A stretch of DNA of 64,000 nucleotides from contig NC_134415.1 in assembly GCF_030867145.1 (NCBI RefSeq), positions 19,446,417 to 19,510,416 on the forward strand, in the 5' to 3' direction. Below, in pieces: positions 12,401 to 24,668 of this stretch. This DNA comes from Opisthocomus hoazin. Lineage: Eukaryota; Chordata; Aves; Opisthocomiformes; Opisthocomidae. The notes below the pieces were generated by a model. The model did no database searches. It saw only the letters and a list, made by a program, of their open reading frames with translations, and was not told the DNA's origin. The translations under genes were made by a program, and so were the position numbers. Position 1 is the stretch's first letter. Each line of letters starts with the position of its first letter.

Positions 12401-15400
12401 CCTTCACTGAATATTTAAGTGTTTAAATTCCACTTGAGATGCTTTCCCCTTTCAGCTTTTCTTGGCTGTATTTCTTTGTTCATGCATCCAAAATTGTACT
12501 CAGGCTTATGTGAGAACTATCACTAAGGTCCATTAAACCCAGAGTTCCAAGGACTTTTCTCAATTTTGTGCAAGGCTCTTTGTAACACAGATCTGTTCTC
12601 CAGTTCGTCTCACCATGATGTCCACAAACAACCCTGCTGGCACAACCAGGAGACTCATTTCAGAACGAATGAATACAACGCTAACAAGAAAATTTCCTGA
12701 TGCTTTCTAAGTGTCCATGCCCTGCTCAGTTGTACCAAGTAATGGCTAGTAAAGGGCAGCAAAAGCACTACAAGCAGATTCTTTGATATGCATCAGAGAG
12801 GAGGGTAGGGCAGGAAAGTAGTGAATAATGAATAACGACCTAGGGAATAATTTCCTATTTGTTTATAATCGTGAAGGTTTTGCAACAGCTTGTTTGCTTA
12901 CAAGCAGTTACCCTCACTTGTTTAGTCTGGAAGTGTGAGCCATTAAGAACAGTGAATTCAGTCCTAAGCTTCTGCCCTGAAATTAATCTAAAACCTTCCT
13001 GAAGGTCAGGAAGAATTCATGACTTCTTTGAATGTTTTCTCTTCATTTCTGGGAAACTTCAACAGCGGGGCTTGGGGGACCAGAGCTGTCAGGATGCAAT
13101 TTTGCATTGAGAATACTTGCAAGAACTTCACTAAGCTTTGGAGAAGCCTTTGTGTACAGTGCAGTTAAGGGAACTCAGAATTCAGCATCTAAGTTACAAA
13201 GTCAGTGGAAATGATAAAATGCAGAGTAGCGTTACCTGTCTGGTTCAAACAGCTCACCTTGCCATACTGCAAAAACAGCCTTTCAATGTGCTTAATAAAA
13301 ATCTTCTAACTCTTTGGTTAACTGCTAATAGAAAACGTGCTTGGGGAGAAAGTTTGCATCTTTCCTCATGTCTGGGATAGCATTCTTTGAGGGCTGGAGC
13401 ATGAGACTCAGGGTGCTGGTACTATGTCTCTTCTTTGTCTGCTTTTTCTTCCTTCAGCTTCCAAAATAAATCTTCAGAAGCACCAACCAGAGGAGATGTA
13501 TGGAGGAGCTAGCTGCATGCTGAGAAAGCGCAGGTCCAACTGTACTAAAGCTGTCATTTTGACTTTTCTGTGAGACCTTTGATAACAATACAGAAATAGA
13601 AGTCTGTACAGCTTATAAGTCTCCAAGTAATTTTGCACAATGGCATAAGTGAATCTTGCATCCACATTGCAAGGAGACAAGGAAGCTGACATGTCTAAAA
13701 TGCAACCTCTAAAAAAAGAATACCCCAAACTATTCTCTAAAGCATGTACTGCATCTTCCTTGAAGACATTTTTCTGAACTCCGCCCAAGATGAACATTGA
13801 AAAGAAAAACATCAGCTTTCTGTTCTTTCACCAAATATGGTAACTATTAACGGTACACTGATCACTCAGTCGTGAAGACCTTTCCATTAAAACTGAAGCA
13901 TCTTTTCTGACAGTAAGTGTATCCAAGGCCATAAAGTTCATAAAAGATCCATTTTATAAATGTCATGTTCTACTTCTTTTATGCAAAGGTTTCTGGGAAA
14001 TGTATCAAGCGCAATGAAGATATTAATACATCTTGAGGTGTCTCCAGCCTGCTCTGTGGAGTTGGGAAAAGAACATGGTACTGGGTTCTGTTCAATAGCG
14101 GTAAGAAATGTCCCAGAAAACAAAGGAAGACACATTGGTTTGGATTAACATAGAAATGAATAGCTATTAAAAAAAACCAACCAAACAATATTTATAGAGC
14201 AAGAATGTTTCTTTTGACTCCCCTTTCAAAGGAACTATTTAATTTCTGGGTTTACTTTTTCATTTCAACTTGAAAAATATAAGTGTTTTTTCTTTTTAAA
14301 CAAAAATATATTTGCCATGTTTTTGAGAAGTTGCAGAAAAGAAGAGACTAGTTGAGAAGCCTGATATTTCTTACCCCTTTCTGGGAAGCTGAAACTGCCA
14401 AATTTGATCCAAAGAAACAAATACTTCTAGCTTCCACAAAACAACACAGTTTGACACATTTATTTGTCAAAATATTTTTTGAAAGGGCAGCTGTAATTCC
14501 TACTGTAAAATATGTTCTGTGTTAGTTTTAGATTCCTAATTCTTTTTTTCTAGTTGAGGTGACAGCACATTTTTGTGATTTAACAGAAGAATAACTTCAG
14601 CATGTGTTCTGGTTCAGAAGGAGGGAATGTGAGTTAAGACCTTGGCTCAGATGAGCAGACTTGTACTTAGAAGTGAGCCCTAGACAGATGAGTTCTTTCC
14701 ACCAAGTCAGTGTGCATAATTGGCACTAATGCGCCTTCCTATAACAGATCAGTCAGATAAGCCAACAAATGCAGAAGACTTGGGACAGGTCTGGGGAACC
14801 ACAGAACAGACAATAAGTAGATTTGCAGTAAATACTTAGCCCACTCCTTAATCCAGTGCTAGCTGAATTAAAGCCTAGAGCTGAATTAAAAAGGTGTTTT
14901 TTGAAGTGAAAAAATAAACAAGTGCTTGCAGCTAGGTGGTGCCATAAACTTATGCAATCCCAATTAGTGATGCTTTATAAGAGGACTTCCATTCTACACA
15001 TGATATTGTACAAAAGCAGGCTGTGATCTAGTAGTCAGACACTGCCTCAGACTACCTGTTCTGCTGCCTCTAGTATTGCAGGAATAGTTGTCACTTTGGA
15101 CACACCCCAAATCAAATAGAAATTACAGTAAGACCGTTCTGTGGGGCAGCAGAATTGAGGTAATAACAGGGTACTTCAGTGACAGAGGAGGACATGTTTC
15201 CTGACAAATACTGAAAGTCTGCATGAGCTCTTCATCAAATTCAAGCATACAAGTGCTGGACATGAAATAACATCTGCCAAAAACATGTGGCAAATTGTTT
15301 TGCTTGAACGGGAATGGAACAATATGAAATCCCAGCAGAGATGGCAGACACTGAATATTTGCTGTAACACTTGGGGTCTTTAGCTAGTTGTGTGTATAGA

Positions 15401-18400
15401 AGTACATGCTCTAGTGATCCCCTCCTGAATACTATATTCAAATTTTATTCTTTACCCTTAACAGTTTTCCAGTTCTTTCAGTTACTTTTCCTTGTCTCTC
15501 CTAATTCCTCAAAAATAGCAAATATTTTAAGAAACTCCCACAGAAATCTTATGTAGCTGGGGGAAACAGCAATCGAAGTACATTTATAAGGTTTATTTTC
15601 CAGACTTTCGAAATGCTACTGAGGTTTACAGAACGGTTTTAGTTGAATCTTTTCTGTGCTTCCTAACAATTTAGATTTTGAGGTCAGCTTCTAATTTTTA
15701 TATTACTCTATAGCACAGTATAAACAGCACCAAGTACAAATGCATCCTTGCTACATGAATGCATTTGACAGAGCATTAGAACTGTGCGGCTCACCACCTG
15801 GAACTGGATAGAAAATCTGAAGAGAAGCAACACAATTGTTGGAAGGCAGAGTTCAGCTGAACCAGGCAATGTGGTTTTCTTGACTCTTTCCATATAAGAC
15901 ACTTGCCTCTCCAGAAGTCAGGTACATTTTCTCTGTTGCTCTGAAACTTACTGCAGTTCTTGTAGTCACAGTCCCTTTGGAAGTTGTGCATTAACAGACT
16001 AGGAACAGGACTACATCTGAATTGAGACTTGCATGAAATTTAGGCACCAAAATGTTCAATGAGCTAATGAGACCACCCGTCTTCAAGTAGAACCTAAAAA
16101 TTCTCAGCTAGGGTGCCTTTCCACTAGTTTATGCATTTCATTCTTCTCTTATGGTAGAGAGCAGTGTTCCTTCCTCCTCTTTCTACTTCTACCTTCCTGC
16201 CTCCCGCTCCTTGGGTCACTACACCATGTGGAACCGTATCATCAGAAGAAAACCAATTTATCTTACTGCAGGTGATCTTTTCCTTGGTGTTCATTACACT
16301 CTTTACACTTCAATAAGTACAAGTAGTATATCTTGCAGTAAGAGGGCTGGTGTGTTTATTCTGTGCTCTTTACTTATTTGTGCCTTGATTATATAGTTCT
16401 TTCTTATAGTGACATCTGCAGTGAAAATGTGTACAGAGGAATTGTATGGAAAATTGTTACCTACTGCTTATCTGTACTGTGTCTTGTTTATTTTTATGCC
16501 TGTACCAGTCAAAACTCCCTGAATGTAAAGGAATGACTAATACCATTAGAAACTTCATTATTATTATCACAGGGAACCTGAGGCAGACAAGCTGGCAATA
16601 GGAACGAGGAAGGTTTCCATTAGTGCTTCTCCTAATCACACTGGCAAGCTGATGTGTCACAATCAGATACCTTGATGCCTTAGTGAAGGCTAAATCCAGT
16701 GGTTTTTACTCAGCCTCTGGGGATGTTGTGCATACAAACTCGAAAATGCAGCCCTCGATGTGTTGAGGTAGGACGAGGTACGCCTCTGTGGGCTGTGACA
16801 GGCTTCCCTGCCTCTCTTTTCTATAGTACCTATGCAAGGATGGCCTCAAGCACAGCCAGAACACACACTTCAGCGTGGTGGTAGCATCCTGCTGGGCCCA
16901 TTTACGAAAACATCAGTCTTTGAGGTGGCAGGCTGACGAAGTGTCAGACAGAGCACGTACTGAACCCTTCTTGGAGCCTTTTTGTCACCATGGTGTCAAC
17001 ATAGCCAGTTATTCATCAGAGTATGGTGCTCTGGTTTTCAGCAGAACAGTTTTTCCACTGTCATCATACAGTCAGATGTTTGTCAGATGGCTGGGTCATT
17101 GGTTATGCCTAGTCTTTCGTAATGCAGTGCTTTGCACAGGCATTTGCGAGTTGGTTTGGAAGAGTTAATTCTACACATAGAGCTGTCAATACAGAGTCAG
17201 TCAGTTCAAGGTGCTCAAGAACAAATAGACTATGATGGCTATGTTCTTTTCTCTTAAGAAAAAAAAGTAAAAATCACAGAAGGCTTCTGGAAATGTGCCC
17301 TGTTAAAGACTTCCTTAATGCTCTTGCTATTAATTTTAACTCATCTTTAGTGGAGCTGGCCAAATGCATCGAGCCATTTCAACATAAGAGTAGGCAACAC
17401 CCATTTCCTTGCTGTAGTGCAAATGGTTGGGATATCTGTAAATATTAGGAATCCTTCAGAAGGAATATGCAGATGCCTAACATGGGATAAACTGTTCCTA
17501 TGGTTAATATTCCAAACACTGACTGGAAAGTAGATCCCTTATATAAAACAAGAACATTGCATATAACTGAATGCCAGAGACTTGTTTTCCCCAGCGTACG
17601 AGGTTCAAGGCATGACAGATGCAACTTGCCTTGCTCCAATCTAACATTTGGGACTACTGCACACTGTGCAGCAGTAAGAGAATTGAAACTCAAGAGTTTG
17701 TGTAGCACATCTTGTCTGCTGCAACACAGAGGCAGCTGCCAAGATGACCAAGGAACTGTTAGAAAGAGGTAACTATCTGAAGGCAAAACCCCACAGATTG
17801 TATTTCTAGGCTGCAGGAAAAGAATAGGCAGCATCCCGGTATAGCATGCAATGTCATACCTGTGAAGTCCTCCTTTGCCTACAAGGACAAATATTCTGAG
17901 TCAGCAATAATGGAGTAATTGAAAGATTTCAGAGAATGACTGCTAAGCAGGTAGACACAGGTTAATCAATCGTGCGTCAGCAGTCTTTCAAAAGATCAAC
18001 AAAATTCTGCAAAGGACAGTCCCTGCTTGAAGGAGGATGAGCAAACAAACAAAAAAAGCCCCCAAAACTACCACAAAGAAACAGATATGGAAGAACCTAA
18101 AACTTTCTTGCATGGTAAGATTCATAAAAAGTGAGAAGTCTTTAATTTGTGTGGACAGCCAGTTTTTCCTGCCTACTCTAAAATCTTTCTAGAGTGGCAG
18201 CAAATGTTCTTCTGCCTTTCTGGCACACCTTTTGAGAGGCTATGAAATTATTTCTCTTAAATAAATCTTTTGTATTTTCCCTCCTACTAGAACCCTGGGC
18301 TTAAGATGAACTGTGCAAAACCTTCAGGGAATTTTATACACACATTTTATAAATGCATTCAGAAGTTCCCCTCATATATAATTTATTAATTTCAACTTTC

Positions 18401-19684
18401 TCTCTACTACCTCAGTGCAAGACTTTTCCATACGATTGTGTGACAGCTGAAAACTTGTCTGTATCTTTCCATCTCATCAGCTGAAAAAGATTTCCTAATT
18501 TCCTTGCTTGCCTAGCTTTTAATTTCTCCATCCTTTTACCCAATTTAAATTCATAAAGCACTCTGAGATCACATTTACATCAAAGACACTCCACAGGACA
18601 CCTCCACATTGTGTTCTTGTTCTGTTCATTTATCAAATACTCGTCCACTCCATTTGGACCGTACACTATTGAGTTTCTCTTTCCTTTCAAAACACCAGGA
18701 GTTAAAGAAAGAGAACCGGCTTTTTAAAGCCCAAATGTTTGTGTGTTTTCAACAAGACACTTCTGGTTTTTGGATGGCTTCTCCTGTTTATCAGGAACAT
18801 TTGAATCAACTGGAAATGAAAACAACATCAAGCAGCAATGGATTGAGATGGTGACAGAATCTGAAAGAGATATAGAAACCTTTCAAAGACAGTAATAAAT
18901 GAAGTGACACTTTCATCTCCTATCATTCGAATGACTCTACTACAAGTCTAACGTATTTTCTGTGCACAAGTCCTGATTAGAATTTTGTTTTAAAGAGAAA
19001 AACAACAATCAGGTTTTGAATGCTCTTTGCCTTGTTTTTTTTTTTTTTTCTTTCCTCCCCTCTCTACATGAAAACCATTTCCAGCATCACATTTCTCTAT
19101 ATGACCTTTCCTTCTACCCCCACATGTGCATCATGTTGTGTTAAATCCCTTGGGATCTGTACAGTCTGGAAGTGCAATAAGTGAATGATTTATTTATAAG
19201 TGTGGCAAATGCATATACCATTATATTATCTCAGCTGGGCTAGTTCATTTCATTTCACCTCATTTCCTATGTAGCTCTGAAGTTTTGTTTCCATCTACCC
19301 TCCAATTTTGGCAGCTGCTTCTAATCGCATTCTCTTGTGCTGTAATTCTCCTGTGGGTACATAGGAGTCCATAATAAGCTTATCAGAAGCAGTTGTTCCT
19401 ATTCCTATCATCCTTCATCTACTGATGGCATTTTACTTTTCTAAAACGGGACTGGTCAATGTGGCTTCAGCTTTGTACAGCATGGGGAAGTTTACAATTT
19501 ACCTTATACTGCGTCTTGCATCTTTGTCTTGTAGCACTTTATTATGCAAGTCCAGAAATTTCTATTATGGCTGTCTACCATAATTCACCTCTGTTGTAAT
19601 TTTCTGTTCCATATGTAGTACTTCTATAACTCCTGTCATCTGACTGAAACAATCCATAAGCTGTTTTAGCCTTCCCCTCCTATA

Positions 19685-19735
19685 AATCACAGTTATCACC
19701 TCTGTTTTAGAGGTGGAGAACCGAGGCAGAGTGGA
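19685..19735 (-). repeat. Possible MIR-like SINE fragment
   Basis: The stretch TTATCACCTCTGTTTTAGAG followed by GTGGAGAACCGAGGCAGAG resembles the MIR core block (minus sense: CCTCAGTTTCC...TGTAAAATGGGG), but only about 50 bp align by eye. Low certainty. Confidence 0.3.
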
Positions 19736-19761
19736 GAGCAGAGGAGTGTCCCTATAAACCC

Positions 19762-19782
19762 GGGGTGGGGTGGGGGGGTGGG
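19762..19782 (+). other. G-quadruplex motif with one-base loops
   Basis: The plus strand reads G4-T-G4-T-G7-T-G3, four G runs separated by single T loops. This is the pattern expected of a very stable parallel quadruplex. It lies in otherwise AT-rich DNA with no gene next to it. Confidence 0.7.
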
Positions 19783-20086
19783 TGAAAAGCAGATTCATGT
19801 GACCAAGTGCCTTGATCATGGTCCTGTTTTCTTCATAAAGGAAACACGGTCCATCAAAGAAGGCAGTACACAGAATTTGCTGATATGTAAAAGAAAATAT
19901 TTTCAGTGAGCTGCTGTTGGTAATGAGACAATCAGCAAAAGAGGCAGCAGAAATGAAAACTGCAAATAAGGAAAAGAGAAAGCCTGCTAACAGCCAAACT
20001 TTTTCAATGTAATAGAAGAATGGTACAAGAAATTACTAGTTGACATGACAGAATGGGATAGGAGTAATCCAAATTTAGATGAAAAC

Positions 20087-20938
20087 CACAGAATCACAGA
20101 ATGGTAGGGGTTGGAAGGGACCTCTGTGGGTCATGTAGTCCAACCCCCCTGCCGAAGCAGGGTCACCTACTGCAGGCTGCACAAGACCGCGTCCAGGCGG
20201 GTCTCTAATATCTCTAGAGAAGGAGACTCCACAACCTCCCTGGGCAGCCTGTGCCAGTGCTCCATCACCCTCAGAGGGAAGAAGTTCTTCCTCATGTTCA
20301 GACAGAACTTCCTGTGCTTCAGTTTGTGCCCATTGCCCCTTGTCCTGTCGCTGGGCACTACTGAAAAGAGCTTGGCCCCATCCTCCTGACACCCACCCTT
20401 CAGATATTTGTAAGCATTTCTAAGATCCCCTCTCAGTCTTCTCTTCTTCAGGCTAAAAAAGCCCAGTTCCCTCAGCCTCTCCTCGTAGGAGAGATGCTCC
20501 AGTCCCCTCACCATCCTCGTAGCCCTCCGCTGGACTCTCTCCAGTAGCTCTTCATCTTTTTTGAAGTGGGGAGCCCAGAACGGGACAGAGTACTCCAGAT
20601 GAGGCCTCACTAGGGCAGAGTAGAGGGAAAGGAGAACCTCCCTCGACCTACTGGCCACACTCTTCCTGATAGACCCCAGGATGCCATTGGCCTTCTTGGC
20701 AGCCAGGGCACACTGCTGGCTCATGGTTAGCTTGTCATCCACCAGGACACCGAGGTCCCTCTCCGCAGAGCTGCTCTCCAGCAGGTCCACCCCAAGCCTG
20801 TACTGATGCATGGGGTTGTTCCTCCCCAGGTGAAGGACCCTGCATTTGCCTTTGTTGAACCTCATCAGGTTCCTCTCTGCCCAGCTTTCCAGCCTATCCA
20901 GGTCACGCTGAATGGCAGCGCAGCCTTCAGGTGTATCT
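20087..20938 (-). mobile_element. CR1 LINE copy D, 5'-truncated
   Basis: Minus-strand CR1 3' end. The tail on the plus strand is CACAGAATCACAGAATGG at the left edge, followed by the 3' hairpin arm (GGTTGGAAGGGACC) and ORF2 C-terminal sequence up to GTGTATC at 20937, where similarity stops abruptly. It is very close to copies E and F, so it belongs to the young lineage. Confidence 0.95.
20167..20938 (-). pseudogene. CR1 ORF2 C-terminal fragment (copy D), open but truncated
   Basis: The reading frame is open from the truncation point ([24 protein letters not shown]) to the normal ORF2 stop. It covers only the region after the catalytic FADD box, so endonuclease and polymerase cores are absent. 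The lack of stops or frameshifts over about 255 codons indicates a recent insertion. There is no promoter or start, so it is a dead-on-arrival copy. Confidence 0.9.
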
Positions 20939-22166
20939 AAGAAACCAAGAAGTGTAAGGCAGATACAATAGTTTGAATATATAAAGGCAACCTAAGTTAA
21001 TAATTAGAAGAAAAAGAAAATACTCAGCTTTGATGATCAGAAAGGGGATATATGATGGTTTCTTATATAAAATTAGAAGTTTGTAGTATCTCCTTATTTA
21101 TATGTTAAAATGCCTGATGTTTTCCATATTGTTTGTCTCCAGATAAATGGCTGACACTTAGAAAGATACACAGCAGAGCATATATTTCACTTTCAAATAT
21201 TCTAGGACTTACCATCAGCTAACTCAGAATTCCCTTGCCAAAGCATACTCTCACCTAACACAACTCTAAATGAGTATTTGTAGAGTCACTTGTTGCATAT
21301 TTAACTTACATTGTTATCTGTCACCACAATATTCCGGCTGGGACTGTAAGATGAAATATATCAGCCTGGTGTCCCTAATCCATATAATTTCAAGTAAAAA
21401 ATAAATTGAAAGAAAGTAGCAGAGAAATTATTTTTAGCTAGGTACCATTTATTCTGTTCTATACTAATCACTCCCTGCCTTTGTTAATGAAGTGACTCAT
21501 TTTTAACACTGTGCTGTTAAACTTGTGCTGCTTAATGCTCTGAGTGACCAGGATCTAGCTTGTGTTAGTCATAGAATCCCACAGTTTACAGTGACTGAAA
21601 TTCAACAGCATTCTTCCCCTAAAATAAACACTTCTTAGTGTATCCAAATACACATCAAGAGAGGGAACAAGCTTGATTCTGGTGCAAATTCAATAAAGTC
21701 AATGGAATCACTCCTGTGCAAAACCAGCATGCAAACAGAACAGGACCCCAGAGTACTAACAATTATTATTTCCTCATCAGACCAAAGTCCCAGAGTACAC
21801 TGCATTGCTATTTGCTGACCTCTTGGTCCAGATTCTTCTTCAGGGTAAGTCCAGTGGTGTCAGTAGGGTTTAACACAAGTTGTAGTGGTAGGAATGCACA
21901 CTGACTGATACACACACAATTTGCAAAACTGAGTTAGAGGCCATTGTGCAAAGTTCAAAAGATTGTATGTGCTCACTGAAGCCTTTGCAAACTTTTGAAT
22001 CGGGAGAATTGACAGAACTGCTTTTCCAAAATAGGAAAGAAAACATCACCTAGACTTCCTATTATAGGCTCTGATTCAGGAAGACATTTAATGAATGTTA
22101 AGTATTTAAGTTGCCTCACTGAAGCGAGTGGCCTTGCTGTAATATGTAAAACTATACATAGGCTAG
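20939..22166. other. Unique AT-rich non-coding DNA
   Basis: No gene or repeat that I can name. A short CATAGAATCCCACAG at about 21569 recalls a CR1 tail but is not followed by CR1 sequence. Confidence 0.5.
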
Positions 22167-22171
22167 TGAAG
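22167..22171. repeat. Target-site duplication, left copy (TGAAG)
   Basis: Five bases directly before the LTR, repeated exactly at 22587-22591. Confidence 0.8.
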
Positions 22172-22586
22172 TGTCCTGGGTTTGGCCAGGACAGGGTTAA
22201 TTTTCACCAGAATCCAGGAAGGGGCACAGCCCGGGGGGGCTGACCCAGCCCCAACCTGGCCAAACAGAGCCGGGTATTCCATACCATTTGCCGTCATGCT
22301 GGGTTCCGGCGGGGGGGGGGGCGACGCAGCGGGAACTCACTCATGTCTCGGAAGCGCAGGAGCCGGTCCTGTCCAGGAGGGTGGCTGTCTGGGTCGTGCG
22401 GTTCGTTGTGTTTTCTCCTTATCTGTATCGTTGTTGTTACTGTTCCCTCTGTTTGCTGTTCTGTTAAACTGCCCTTATCCCGACCCACCAGTTTCTGCCT
22501 GTTTCTTTCCATTCTCCTCCGCACGCCGGCGGGGGGAGGGGTGGCCGCGTGGTGTTTTTGTTGCCAACTGCACCCAAACCAGAACA
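22172..22586 (+). mobile_element. Solo LTR of an avian endogenous retrovirus
   Basis: A 415-bp element starting TGTCCTGGGTTTGGCCAGGA and ending CCAGAACA, so it has the TG...CA termini of a retroviral LTR, flanked by perfect TGAAG duplications. It is much more GC-rich than its flanks and includes a run of eleven or more G near 22310. There is no internal viral region, so it is the product of LTR-LTR recombination. The start resembles the avian LTRs that begin TGTCCTGG; a 5-bp duplication fits ERVL or some ERV1 groups. Open frames inside are spurious. Confidence 0.88.
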
Positions 22587-22591
22587 TGAAG
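22587..22591. repeat. Target-site duplication, right copy (TGAAG)
   Basis: Exact match to 22167-22171. Confidence 0.8.
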
Positions 22592-24404
22592 TATTCCCTA
22601 GTCGTATCTCTTTTACCCACAATAGGTATTTGCTTTTTGCATTGTACTCTTGACTCTGCTTGTGTATGATAAGCTAACAAAAGCAATGTATTCAGTAAAA
22701 CCCTTTAATGCATGTCCTTTTCCATCCTGTAATGAAGTAAGATCACAGCTAAATGTTTCATGGCACATCATTCAACAAACCAACCCAATCCCAACTTTGG
22801 CAATATTTATTCCGAAGTAAAACTGAAGACAATTGCAAAGACAGCCTCTCCTATATTATTGAAATGACCGAAATGATTTCAATAAGAATTTATCTTGAAT
22901 GTCTTGCATCTTTCCTTGTATCTTTGGATTCATGTGCTTTATTAAATCTCACACCTCCTACATCAGGTTGTATTGCTTACTGTTGTGGGCAAGAACCCAT
23001 GGGATTCTTTTTAGCATATCACATTGCCAGAAAGGCAAACCAAAAATATTCCAGCCTCCGACTCTCATATAAGTCCAACTAGCTGGAAACCATCCTCAGA
23101 TTGTTTAGCTTCTCCCTTAAGCTACCGATGAAGCAGATTCCACTTTTCTAGACAGCCTGGTCTAGCACTTCATTAGTCTTCCTCATTATATGCAGCTCTT
23201 TAGAGAATCTTTTGTTCATTAGAAAGCTCATATCTACTTAATTTTTTTAAAGGATGAAAGCCGATTCAGATCTTTGAATCTTTCCTCACAGTTATTTTCT
23301 CAGCCTGAGATCATTCTATTTTGCCTCCTTTAAGCTCTTCACCACAACTATCTTCTTTGTTTTAAGATTATCAGTGGTTATGTGATTGCTTGTAACATTT
23401 TAGCTGAATATCGTGTTTGTTATAAACACCAAAAAAGGATTTGACTCACTTCATCTGCCTGTGTTAGGCAGGATTACAAACAAAATGGAGTGATTTTTTG
23501 TAAGGAAGGAAGAAGGCAGCAGAAGAATTAGAACAGGGATGAAAAAAATAAAAACCTTCCTATACTTGAAAACTGTGTTCCGAAATTATGCTATTGCCGA
23601 GAGCCACAAGGCACGTGTATACGATAACCTGGTTATAATTTGTGAGGTTTTCACTTTCCTCGCCAAAGTACAGGGAATGAATAAACTGCTGCATGGTCTG
23701 ACGATGCGGTACCTACCTCTTTTTGCAGGTGTGTGATCTGATGTATGTTGAAGACCTTGGCCATGCTATTTGTATATCTGACCTGTTTGGAGGTCTCGGT
23801 TACGTACTAGAGAGATCATGCGAAGGCATCCCTATTCTCAGTACATCAGAAAAGCCTGCTATATAATATACATACAAACAGAAAACTAGGATTAGAACTT
23901 TTTTCTCTTATCTCTAAAGTGTGCAAGCCCTCACTGTCAGAACTAAGAGACAACTTTGATGGCCAGAGTTAAAAATGTTCTTGGTGCCAGGGGCTAGGGG
24001 GGGGATGTCATTTGTAGTTAGAATGATGACCTTGTTCCACAGCCATGGGGAGAAAGTCTGCTAAAATTGTTTTCTCTTAGCCTGTCCACTGCATGAAGGA
24101 AAACCACGTATTTGTTCTGGATTCTGATCAGAATGTGCCTTTTCTCCAACACCTATCACAGAATTTCAAAAACGTGCATTTGTGTCATTAGGTCCTGGGT
24201 TACCCTTACATGCACTGGGACTTTCACTCTTGGGCTAAGGTGTAAGCAGAAGAAGTTGATGTTGAAGAGAGGATGGTATTATTAGAAACACAAGCAAGCT
24301 AGCAGGCTTTGCTTTATCTGAATTACACTGATGTTTCTGTCCTCTCATTTTATCGTCATAAATAAAGCAGGATCGGCCTTGAGAAATGCCTATTTATCCT
24401 GCAA
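22592..24404. other. Unique AT-rich non-coding DNA
   Basis: No supported gene. Only a short G-rich patch (GGGGCTAGGGGGGGGATG, about 23990-24008) stands out. Confidence 0.5.
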
Positions 24405-24668
24405 GATAACAATGCTTTGAATTTCTGTACAGACCCACATCTAAGGATTTCAAAAAGCTTTACAAATGTTAATCCATTAAGCATTTGTGTAAGGCATTCC
24501 CATGAGGCAGATGTTTTTAATTACCTCCATTTTACAGAGCAGAAGCAAGCACAGGGAGCTCTAACCACGTTGTTTGTAAGGTAACAGGGCAAATCAGAGC
24601 ACACTCAGGGGAAGAACCACAGAGTTATGACACTCAGCTCTGTTGCAAAGCTCTGCCTCTTTCAGTGC
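24405..24668 (-). repeat. Ancient MIR-like (CORE) SINE, near full length
   Basis: Read on the minus strand, the order is: a tRNA-derived part (GGCAGAGCTTTGC...), GTTACC...AACAACGTGGTTAGAG, the core block CTCTGTAAAATGGAGGTAATTA, then a tail TTGTAAAGCTTTTTGAAATCC. This matches the order of MIR elements with the reptile-type tail (known for amniotes). It is strongly diverged, as expected for such an old family. Recognised by eye only. Confidence 0.65.

Larger units (their letters stand above)
3428..20086. other. Unique AT-rich non-coding DNA
   Basis: About 16.7 kb with no gene I can support. All open frames here are short (up to 143 codons at 6900-7331) and show no recognisable domain or consistent splice context. 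Contents noted: A17 run at 3550-3566; T-rich tract at 5184-5211; pyrimidine-rich tract at about 6060-6215; (AAAAC)n at about 11385-11408; T run near 19036; weak MIR-like traces at about 18550-18595 and 19685-19735; and a G-quadruplex motif at 19762-19782. It could be intergenic or intronic. Confidence 0.55.

Noticed and set aside
20081..20947. Target-site duplication for copy D (GAAAACCA / GAAACCA)
   Set aside because: Needs a one-base indel and three extra bases at one end; not convincing.
21569..21600. CR1 tail-like CATAGAATCCCACAG
   Set aside because: No hairpin or ORF2 sequence follows.
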